From Salinivibrio proteolyticus (lineage in GTDB: Bacteria > Pseudomonadota > Gammaproteobacteria > Enterobacterales > Vibrionaceae): 35,168 nucleotides of DNA. A program made the position numbers and the translations under genes. Location of the stretch: contig NZ_MUFP01000006.1 of NCBI RefSeq assembly GCF_001996165.1, forward strand, positions 171,578 through 206,745, in the 5' to 3' direction. Under the pieces are notes generated by a model that was given only the letters and a program-made list of their open reading frames with translations, was not told the origin of the DNA and ran no database searches. Of the stretch, positions 29,366-35,168 are shown in pieces; positions within the stretch are counted from its first letter, which is position 1, and every line of letters begins with the position of its first letter.

Positions 29366-29400
29366 GTATTCAAGGGCGTGTAAATCGATAAGAGGTGCGT

Positions 29401-29428
29401 TTGAGCGCATCTTCATGCGCCAGATAAA
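29401..29428 (+). promoter_or_regulatory. Possible promoter upstream of ftsB with an internal dyad
   Basis: TTGAGC (29401-29406) and GATAAA (29423-29428) are 16 bp apart and could be weak -35 and -10 elements. Between them GCGCAT (29405-29410) and ATGCGC (29415-29420) form a perfect dyad, positioned where a repressor could block initiation. This is the only promoter-like pair I see before the ftsB gene run. Confidence 0.3.
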
Positions 29429-29521
29429 CAGAAAACCATGACACCGGCGGCCTGATCCGCTAGCCTATGCGGTTAGCATAATTGGCGTTGCTGACCCACT
29501 GAACACGTAAGGAGTGAAACC

Positions 29522-29800
29522 ATGAGACTGCTATCTGTTGCGCTATTTATCACTCTCGCGTGGCTGCAATATGAATTGTGGCTGGGCAAGAATGGCGTTA
29601 TGGATTATTGGCACACTCAGGCAAACGTCGTGGTGCAACAACAAGCGAACCAAAAACTGGTGAAGCGTAACCAACAAATGTATGCCGAAATCGCGGATCT
29701 CAAACGTGGACAAGAAGCGATTGAAGAGCGCGCCCGTAATGAGTTGGGCATGATTAAACCTGACGAAACCTTTTTTCGTTTAGTCGACGCAACGCGATAA
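29522..29800 (+). CDS. ftsB: Cell division protein FtsB
   Basis: FtsB is a small bitopic inner-membrane protein that forms the FtsQ-FtsL-FtsB complex and helps activate septal peptidoglycan synthesis. The N-terminal membrane span is residues 3-21 ([19 protein letters not shown]). It is followed by a periplasmic coiled coil (about 30-65, [20 protein letters not shown]) and the conserved [17 protein letters not shown] segment. The 92 residues fit the family (103 in E. coli). AAGGAG lies 9 bases before the ATG. The order ftsB-ispD-ispF-truD-surE is conserved. Confidence 0.96.
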   Translation: MRLLSVALFITLAWLQYELWLGKNGVMDYWHTQANVVVQQQANQKLVKRNQQMYAEIADLKRGQEAIEERARNELGMIKPDETFFRLVDATR

Positions 29801-29842
29801 CCCATCATCCGCACGCTCGCGGACTAATCAAAGAGAAAACGC

Positions 29843-30541
29843 GTGGTAGAAAAAGCCTCTTTGCAACCAGGAATTACAGCGGTGGTGCCCGCCGCTGGGG
29901 TAGGCAGTCGCATGCAGGCTGACTGTCCAAAGCAGTATTTACACCTTGCAGGTAAGCCTTTAATCACCCACACCGTTGAACGCCTGCTAAGCCATGCTGC
30001 GATTGACCGCGTGATTATCGCGATCGGTGAGAACGATGGCTATTTTGCTGAGACCGGACTGGGTGAACATCCGGATATTACCGTCGTCACAGGCGGAGCG
30101 ACGCGCGCGCAATCGGTACAAGCAGGGCTTGAGGCGGTACAGACCCGTTGGGTGATGGTGCATGATGCAGCACGTCCCTGCGTCACTCACAATGACATCG
30201 ATGCGTTGATTCACGCTGCCCAAAGCCATTCTGACGGCGCAATCTTAGCTGCTCCGGTTCGCGATACCATGAAGCGGGCACAGCCGGATGGCTGTATTGC
30301 ACAGACTGTCGACAGACAGGCACTGTGGCATGCCTTGACGCCTCAAATGTTCCCCACCCTGCACTTAAAAGCGGCATTGGCAAGCGCAGGTGATCAGGTA
30401 ACCGATGACGCGTCGGCGATTGAGGCGGCGGGCGGCCATCCGCTATTAGTTCCTGCCAGTGCCAGCAATATTAAAGTGACGCATCCTGAAGATAGGGTGC
30501 TGGCCGAGTTTTACTTATCGCAACAAGAAGGCAAATCATGA
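29843..30541 (+). CDS. ispD: 2-C-methyl-D-erythritol 4-phosphate cytidylyltransferase
   Basis: IspD transfers CMP from CTP to methylerythritol phosphate in the non-mevalonate isoprenoid pathway. The nucleotide-binding loop is [20 protein letters not shown] near the N-terminus; [11 protein letters not shown] and APVRDTMKR are further family motifs. The start is GTG 29843, with only a weak AAAGAG upstream; no ATG precedes the loop, so GTG is the best choice. The length of 232 residues is near the 236 of E. coli. Its stop overlaps the ispF start. Confidence 0.96.
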   Translation: MVEKASLQPGITAVVPAAGVGSRMQADCPKQYLHLAGKPLITHTVERLLSHAAIDRVIIAIGENDGYFAETGLGEHPDITVVTGGATRAQSVQAGLEAVQTRWVMVHDAARPCVTHNDIDALIHAAQSHSDGAILAAPVRDTMKRAQPDGCIAQTVDRQALWHALTPQMFPTLHLKAALASAGDQVTDDASAIEAAGGHPLLVPASASNIKVTHPEDRVLAEFYLSQQEGKS

Positions 30542-31020
30542 TGCGAATTGGACATGGGTTTGATGTACACAAATTTGGTGGTGATGGCCCGGTGATCATT
30601 GGTGGTGTCGCTGTGCCTTATGAGCAAGGGTTGCTTGCGCACTCGGACGGTGATGTGGCACTGCACGCCCTGTGTGATGCATTGTTGGGCGCGATTGCGG
30701 CCGGTGACATTGGCCAGCACTTCCCAGATACCAGTGATGAATGGAAAGGCGCGGACAGCCGTATGTTGCTGCGCGACGTTTACCGCAAAGTACAAGACAA
30801 AGGCTATCGTTTGGGCAATGCAGATATCACTATCATCGCCCAAGCGCCCAAGATGGGCCCACATATACCTGCCATGTGTGCGGCGATTGCTGATGATCTA
30901 AAAGCCCCCATCGATGCCATTAATGTAAAAGCAACCACCTCAGAGCGACTCGGTTTTACCGGTCGTAAAGAGGGCATTGCTTGTGAAGCCGTTGTGCTAT
31001 TAACAAAAGAGACGCTATGA
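30538..31020 (+). CDS. ispF: 2-C-methyl-D-erythritol 2,4-cyclodiphosphate synthase
   Basis: IspF cyclises CDP-methylerythritol phosphate, releasing CMP, two steps after IspD in the same pathway. The zinc-binding Asp and His are in [11 protein letters not shown], and the third ligand is in [14 protein letters not shown]. The C-terminal [16 protein letters not shown] motif is present. Two adjacent ATG codons (30538 and 30541) give 160 or 159 residues; the second matches the E. coli start exactly. The first overlaps the ispD stop (ATGA). Its own stop overlaps the truD start by ATGA. Confidence 0.97.
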   Translation: MMRIGHGFDVHKFGGDGPVIIGGVAVPYEQGLLAHSDGDVALHALCDALLGAIAAGDIGQHFPDTSDEWKGADSRMLLRDVYRKVQDKGYRLGNADITIIAQAPKMGPHIPAMCAAIADDLKAPIDAINVKATTSERLGFTGRKEGIACEAVVLLTKETL

Positions 31021-32054
31021 CAGACGTACTTGCTCCCTTGGCTTATATGCATGGCCAGCCGACTCAATCCGGCCAAATCAAACACTCGCCAGACGACTTT
31101 TACGTCTCGGAAATCCTCGGTTTTACCCCGTCGGGAGCCGGTGAACACTTCCTAGTGCGAATCAAAAAGCGTGGCGAGAATACGCGCTATGTGGCCAATG
31201 AGCTGGCTAAAGCATGCGGTGTGCCATCACGACAAGTAAGTTGGGCGGGCCTGAAAGATAGGCATGCGGTGACCGAGCAGTGGTTCAGCGTACAATTACC
31301 GGGCAAAGCCGATCCTGATTTGAACGAGTTTGTCGCCACGCATCCCGGCGTACTGAGCATTGAAGCGACCGCTCGCCACCATCAAAAACTGCGGCCCGGT
31401 GATCTTATCGGGAATGATTTTGTACTACAGATCCGCGCCCTGGCCAATCCGAGTGCGTTGGTGCCGCGCTTAGAGGCGATTGCAAGCCAAGGCGTACCTA
31501 ATTACTTTGGTGAGCAGCGTTTCGGCCGAGAAGGGAACAACCTTGACGCAGCGAGAGCATGGGGACGCGGTGAGCGCAAGGTAAAAGATAAAAGTAAGCG
31601 CAGTTTTTACCTCTCTGCGGCGCGTTCATTGCTGTTTAATCACGTGGTTTCAGCACGTCTCGAGGCAGGCTGTTTTAGCCAAACACTGGCGGGTGATCTG
31701 TGCGTTGACGATGCCGACCAACTGGTCGCCTGCAACCAAGCCGGCGTTGAAGGGATGCGTATTACCGCCCCTCTGACCGGTGACAACGCACTGCCTACCA
31801 CAGACAATGCACAGCAGTTTGAGCAGGCGATTCTCGATAAAGAGCCGGACCTGCTGGCGGTGATCCGCAATAACCGCATGCGCCATGACCGTCGAGAGAT
31901 CTGCTTGCTACCGCAAAACATGACGTGGGAACTAGATACAGACAGCGTGTGTGTGCGTTTTTCTCTGCCTGCCGGCGCTTTCGCCACCACAGTGATGCGT
32001 GAGCTGATTAGCCAACAAGAACAAGGAGAGCAGGATGCGCATACTGATCAGTAA
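31017..32054 (+). CDS. truD: tRNA pseudouridine(13) synthase TruD
   Basis: TruD isomerises U13 of tRNA-Glu to pseudouridine. The catalytic aspartate is Asp81 in [31 protein letters not shown] and the C-terminal [16 protein letters not shown] are family signatures. The 345 residues match E. coli TruD (349). It overlaps ispF at the start (ATGA) and surE at the end by 20 bp, so all three are likely to be translated together. Confidence 0.96.
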   Translation: MTDVLAPLAYMHGQPTQSGQIKHSPDDFYVSEILGFTPSGAGEHFLVRIKKRGENTRYVANELAKACGVPSRQVSWAGLKDRHAVTEQWFSVQLPGKADPDLNEFVATHPGVLSIEATARHHQKLRPGDLIGNDFVLQIRALANPSALVPRLEAIASQGVPNYFGEQRFGREGNNLDAARAWGRGERKVKDKSKRSFYLSAARSLLFNHVVSARLEAGCFSQTLAGDLCVDDADQLVACNQAGVEGMRITAPLTGDNALPTTDNAQQFEQAILDKEPDLLAVIRNNRMRHDRREICLLPQNMTWELDTDSVCVRFSLPAGAFATTVMRELISQQEQGEQDAHTDQ

Positions 32055-32772
32055 TGATGATGGCTACCACGCGCAAGGGATCCAAACGCTCACTCATGCA
32101 TTGAGTGAGATAGCCGAGGTGGTGGTCGCTGCACCGGATCGAAATTGTTCGGGCGCGTCGAATTCATTAACGCTTGAAAATCCGCTGCGGGTTCGTGAAC
32201 TAGGTCCCGGGCGTTTTGCGGTGCAAGGTACGCCCACTGACTCGGTACATTTAGCTCTGAATCAATTGGTTCCGTGGCAACCTGACTTCGTGATCACTGG
32301 AATTAACCACGGTGCAAACTTGGGCGATGATGTGCTTTACTCTGGCACCGTTGCCGCGGCCACGGAAGGGTTCTTTCTCGGCGCCCCTGCGATCGCGGTT
32401 TCATTATGTGGTCATCAGCATTTTGATACCGCCGCCCATGTGGTTAAGCAGTTTTTGGCTAAAAACCAACGCCATGCCGCGCCCAGTCACCGTCTGATTA
32501 ATATCAATGTGCCGGATGTGGCGATTGATGCGTTAAAAGGATGGAAAGTGACTCGTCTTGGTGCCCGTCATCATGCCGAAGATGTGATAAAACAAGGCGA
32601 TCCGCGTGGGAAACCCATATACTGGATCGGTGCGCCCGGAAAAACGCAAGATGCTGGGCCGGGCACGGATTTTCACGCCATAGCGGAGCAATACGTTTCT
32701 ATTACGCCGCTTCAAGTGGATCTTACCGCTCACGACACGCTCGGAGCGTTTTCTCAGTGGTTAGCGGAATAA
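32035..32772 (+). CDS. surE: 5'/3'-nucleotidase SurE
   Basis: SurE is a metal-dependent nucleoside monophosphate and short polyphosphate phosphatase linked to stationary-phase survival. The metal-binding NDDG motif is at residues 7-10 (Asp8, Asp9). Ser39 in [11 protein letters not shown] and Asn91 in [10 protein letters not shown]-type context ([10 protein letters not shown]) complete the site. Length is 245 residues (253 in E. coli). AGGAG lies before the ATG, within the end of truD. The genes surE-pcm-nlpD-rpoS form a conserved stationary-phase cluster. Confidence 0.96.
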   Translation: MRILISNDDGYHAQGIQTLTHALSEIAEVVVAAPDRNCSGASNSLTLENPLRVRELGPGRFAVQGTPTDSVHLALNQLVPWQPDFVITGINHGANLGDDVLYSGTVAAATEGFFLGAPAIAVSLCGHQHFDTAAHVVKQFLAKNQRHAAPSHRLININVPDVAIDALKGWKVTRLGARHHAEDVIKQGDPRGKPIYWIGAPGKTQDAGPGTDFHAIAEQYVSITPLQVDLTAHDTLGAFSQWLAE

Positions 32773-32783
32773 CTGCTGAAAAC

Positions 32784-32810
32784 AGGCTGGCGAACTTAAC
32801 GCGCCAGCCT
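32784..32810 (+). terminator. Weak hairpin between surE and pcm
   Basis: AGGCTGGCG (32784-32792) and CGCCAGCCT (32802-32810) form a perfect 9-bp stem with a 9-base loop. The following ATTTCGTT is a poor T tract, so this is a partial terminator or a processing/stability element, not a firm operon boundary. Confidence 0.45.
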
Positions 32811-32850
32811 ATTTCGTTCGATTAATACTCAGTGATAAAGGAAGCAGACG

Positions 32851-33471
32851 TTGAGTCAAGCGCAATCACTTATTCAATTTTTGCAGCAACAAGGTATTGA
32901 TAACCAAAGCGTTCTAGATGCAATGCAAGCCGTGCCTCGGCACCTGTTTGTTTCTGAAGCCATGACTCACCAAGCATACGGAAACAATGCGTTACCGATT
33001 GGGTGGGGACAAACTATTTCACAACCTTATATTGTGGCTAAGATGACAACATTGCTCAATTTGCGACGCGACAGTCGCATTTTGGAAATAGGAACCGGCT
33101 CTGGCTATCAAACGGCGATTCTTGCTCAGCTGGTGGATCAGGTTTATTCCGTTGAACGGATTAAGCAGCTGCAAATGCTCGCCAAGCGACGCCTCAAGCA
33201 GCTCGATATTTATAATGTGGCCACCAAGCACGGCGATGGTTGGCAAGGCTGGCCGGCGAAAGGCCCTTATGATGGGATTATTGTCACCGCGGCGGCAGAG
33301 CGTATTCCAGATGCATTATGCCAACAGCTGACAGAAGGCGGCGTGATGTTAATCCCCGTTGGAGAGCACCAGCAAACGCTTATCAAGGTGACAAGGCAGG
33401 GCGAAGAGTTTCTGACCGAAACGATTGAATCGGTGCGTTTTGTGCCTCTTGTTGCCGGTGAACTGGCCTAA
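32851..33471 (+). CDS. pcm: Protein-L-isoaspartate O-methyltransferase
   Basis: Pcm methylates abnormal L-isoaspartyl residues to start their repair in aged proteins. The SAM-binding motif [13 protein letters not shown] begins at residue 79, and the family box [13 protein letters not shown] is at residues 53-65. The 206 residues match the family (208 in E. coli). The start is TTG 32851, preceded by AAGGAAG at a good distance; the next in-frame ATG falls inside the conserved domain, so TTG is the likely start. It is followed by nlpD after 33 bp. Confidence 0.95.
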   Translation: MSQAQSLIQFLQQQGIDNQSVLDAMQAVPRHLFVSEAMTHQAYGNNALPIGWGQTISQPYIVAKMTTLLNLRRDSRILEIGTGSGYQTAILAQLVDQVYSVERIKQLQMLAKRRLKQLDIYNVATKHGDGWQGWPAKGPYDGIIVTAAAERIPDALCQQLTEGGVMLIPVGEHQQTLIKVTRQGEEFLTETIESVRFVPLVAGELA

Positions 33472-33504
33472 CTACGCTATCTATGGAGTAGAAACTAAAA
33501 ACAG

Positions 33505-34407
33505 ATGAAAATCGCGTTTTTTCTTTTATCAGTAGTCATACTTTCTGGGTGTGCTTGGCATGGCCCGGCGCCCGTATCTAGTGTGACGCCTGACTACTCC
33601 AGTGTCGATAGAGGCAGCTACCGCGGTAGCTACTACGAAGTGAAGAAAGGCGATACGCTCTACTATATCGCCTACATCACCGATCGTGATATTGACGACA
33701 TCATCAAGCATAACAACCTCCAACCGCCTTACACCATTTATCCGGGTCAAACCTTAGCGTTGTGGAAGCCTGCTTATCAGCGCCCGGACGTGGCAAAGTC
33801 CACCTCAGGGGCAACGAATGTGGCCTCTGCCACAAGTTCAGCTGCAAAATCTGCTGCCATAGCAGTATCTTCTAGTAAAAACACCGAAAATGGTAAATTC
33901 GGTCAAGAAAAGAAGGCAAAAACGACGACTTCGCAGCAAAAAGCAGTTGAAGCCCAATCAGCCTCGGAGTACAGTCGAACTAAACAAAAAAGTAAACAAG
34001 CTGTTAACAAGTCGACCGCTAGCTCATCCAACCAACAGATAAGCTGGCAATGGCCAAGCAAAGGCCGGATGGTGTCGCGATTTTCTAGCACTGAGCGAGG
34101 CAATAAAGGCATAGATATTGCTGGACAACGAGGACAAAGCATTCAGGCAGCGGCAGATGGAAAGGTCGTGTACGCCGGAAGCGCGCTTCGAGGTTACGGC
34201 AAATTAATAATAGTGAAACACAATGATGATTACCTGAGTGCGTATGCACATAATGACAGGTTTTTGGTTTCAGAAGGCCAGTCTGTCAAAAAGGGGCAGA
34301 AAATAGCTTCAATGGGCAGTACAGGTACAAACAGTGTTCGGTTGCATTTTGAGATTCGCTACAAAGGAAAATCGGTCAATCCGTTGCATTATTTGCCTAA
34401 GCGATAG
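33505..34407 (+). CDS. nlpD: NlpD, LysM/M23 lipoprotein activator of amidase
   Basis: NlpD is an outer-membrane lipoprotein that activates the amidase AmiC at the division site. A lipoprotein signal ends in VVILSGC, with lipid-modified Cys16. A LysM domain (about residues 43-87, YEVKKGDTLYYIA) binds peptidoglycan. A Ser/Thr/Lys/Ala-rich linker (about 95-175) leads to a C-terminal M23-like domain (GIDIAGQRGQSIQAAADGKV, then LHFEIRYKGKSVNPLHYL). The first zinc-ligand histidine of active M23 enzymes is replaced by lysine (NKGIDIAG), as in E. coli NlpD, so it should not be a peptidase itself. The linker is AT-richer than its surroundings. Confidence 0.95.
   Translation: MKIAFFLLSVVILSGCAWHGPAPVSSVTPDYSSVDRGSYRGSYYEVKKGDTLYYIAYITDRDIDDIIKHNNLQPPYTIYPGQTLALWKPAYQRPDVAKSTSGATNVASATSSAAKSAAIAVSSSKNTENGKFGQEKKAKTTTSQQKAVEAQSASEYSRTKQKSKQAVNKSTASSSNQQISWQWPSKGRMVSRFSSTERGNKGIDIAGQRGQSIQAAADGKVVYAGSALRGYGKLIIVKHNDDYLSAYAHNDRFLVSEGQSVKKGQKIASMGSTGTNSVRLHFEIRYKGKSVNPLHYLPKR
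33947..33975 (+). promoter_or_regulatory. Candidate rpoS promoter inside nlpD
   Basis: TTGAAG (33947-33952), a 17-bp spacer and TACAGT (33970-33975) each match 4 of 6 sigma-70 consensus bases. They lie about 530 bp upstream of the rpoS ATG, close to the position of the main rpoS promoter inside nlpD in E. coli. Position is the stronger part of the evidence. Confidence 0.4.
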
Positions 34408-34457
34408 CGCTACAAAGGCGTGATATCGTCAAGCCACCAGTGTGACGGGGCCGGTGA

Positions 34458-34478
34458 AAGCAGAGATGCGCTCTGCTT
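34458..34478 (+). promoter_or_regulatory. Hairpin in the rpoS leader
   Basis: AAGCAGAG (34458-34465) and CTCTGCTT (34471-34478) form a perfect 8-bp stem with a 5-base loop, 26 bp before the rpoS ATG. CGCC upstream and GGCG after the GGGAGG ribosome binding site can also pair. No T tract follows, so control of translation is more likely than termination. Confidence 0.45.
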
Positions 34479-34504
34479 AGCTGCTACGCCATAAGGGAGG
34501 CGCT

Positions 34505-35168
34505 ATGAGCCAAACTAACACCGCGAAAAAACTGGACGGCTTGGATCAAGACGTGGATTTCGAGACCTTGGATGCGCAAGTTGAAGAGGTTGCCGAAGAG
34601 GTTGAAGAGGCTGTACAACAGCACGCTGCGACATCCAAAGCCCTAGATGCCACACAACTCTACTTGAGTGAAATTGGTTTTTCACCCCTGCTGACCGCCG
34701 AGGAAGAAGTGTTGTATGCGCGTCGTGCCCTACGTGGTGACGAAGTGGCGCGTAAACGCATGATCGAGAGTAACCTCCGCTTGGTGGTGAAAATTTCTCG
34801 ACGCTACTCTAACCGAGGTCTTGCGCTATTGGATCTGGTCGAAGAAGGCAATTTAGGCCTGATTCGCGCCGTTGAAAAGTTCGATCCAGAACGAGGCTTC
34901 CGATTCTCTACCTACGCTACATGGTGGATTCGCCAGACCATTGAGCGTGCCATCATGAACCAAACGCGCACTATTCGCTTGCCGATTCATGTGGTGAAAG
35001 AGCTGAATGTCTATCTGCGTACGGCGCGTGAACTGGCGCAAAAATTGGACCATGAACCGACTGCCGAAGACATTGCGGCCCAACTTGATAAACCGGTCGA
35101 AGATGTCAATCGTATGCTGCGTTTGAACGAACGCATTGGCTCGGTGGATAACCCAATTGGTGGTGACT
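34505..35168 (+). CDS. rpoS: RNA polymerase sigma factor RpoS, 5' part
   Basis: RpoS is the sigma factor for stationary phase and general stress. The first 221 codons are present; the gene runs off the window. The short acidic N-terminus (rich in Glu, residues 16-38) leads into region 1.2 ([20 protein letters not shown]) and region 2 ([54 protein letters not shown]). Region 3 begins with [16 protein letters not shown]. RpoS-specific [20 protein letters not shown] is intact. GGGAGG lies 7 bases before ATG 34505. It follows nlpD by 97 bp, where a leader hairpin is found. Confidence 0.97.
   Translation, partial: MSQTNTAKKLDGLDQDVDFETLDAQVEEVAEEVEEAVQQHAATSKALDATQLYLSEIGFSPLLTAEEEVLYARRALRGDEVARKRMIESNLRLVVKISRRYSNRGLALLDLVEEGNLGLIRAVEKFDPERGFRFSTYATWWIRQTIERAIMNQTRTIRLPIHVVKELNVYLRTARELAQKLDHEPTAEDIAAQLDKPVEDVNRMLRLNERIGSVDNPIGGD

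Noticed and set aside
34080-34407. NlpD as an active M23 endopeptidase
   Set aside because: The first zinc-ligand histidine is replaced (NKGIDIAG), as in E. coli NlpD, which activates an amidase and is not itself a peptidase.

Overview
The window is a stretch of core chromosome from a gammaproteobacterium, almost certainly a member of the Vibrionaceae. The run nadB / rpoE-rseABC-lepA-lepB-rnc-era-recO-pdxJ-acpS / barA / rlmD-relA-mazG-pyrG-eno-ftsB-ispD-ispF-truD-surE-pcm-nlpD-rpoS matches the order I recall for Vibrio cholerae. Protein sequences are close to, but distinct from, the E. coli homologues. Base composition looks near 50% GC by eye, which would fit genera such as Salinivibrio, but the genus is an inference. 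I see no insertion sequences, CRISPR arrays, tRNA or rRNA genes, or phage genes.

Left part (1-5800): the 3' end of ubiI (ubiquinone synthesis) and a gcvH gene that stands without gcvT or gcvP. A minus-strand run follows: ygfZ, a YbaK-type aminoacyl-tRNA deacylase, a LysR regulator, a GNAT acetyltransferase and a small unknown protein. Divergent to ygfZ lie sdhE and ygfX (flavinylation of succinate dehydrogenase). A methyl-accepting chemotaxis protein gene (5906-7735) sits between ygfX and nadB, with a candidate sigma-28 promoter of its own. nadB is convergent to it across a bidirectional terminator.

Middle (9437-21650): a 334-bp divergent spacer carries a good candidate sigma-E promoter for rpoE. 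The envelope-stress operon rpoE-rseA-rseB-rseC follows, then lepA-lepB-rnc-era-recO-pdxJ-acpS, tightly packed with several ATGA or TAATG overlaps. The hybrid kinase gene barA is convergent to acpS with almost no spacer and divergent from rlmD.

Right part (21649-35168): rlmD, relA, mazG, pyrG, eno, then ftsB-ispD-ispF-truD-surE-pcm-nlpD and the first 221 codons of rpoS. Two global regulatory inputs, the stringent response (relA) and the BarA two-component system, lie close together. The window ends in the general stress sigma factor, whose main promoter is probably inside nlpD.

I did not find a convincing new multi-gene system. The observations most worth checking are regulatory or structural: tandem TGGTTACCA dyads upstream of the small unknown gene, a hairpin plus GGA motifs before relA, three consecutive hairpins after eno, dyads in the barA/rlmD and ygfZ/sdhE spacers, a hairpin before rpoS, and the solitary gcvH.
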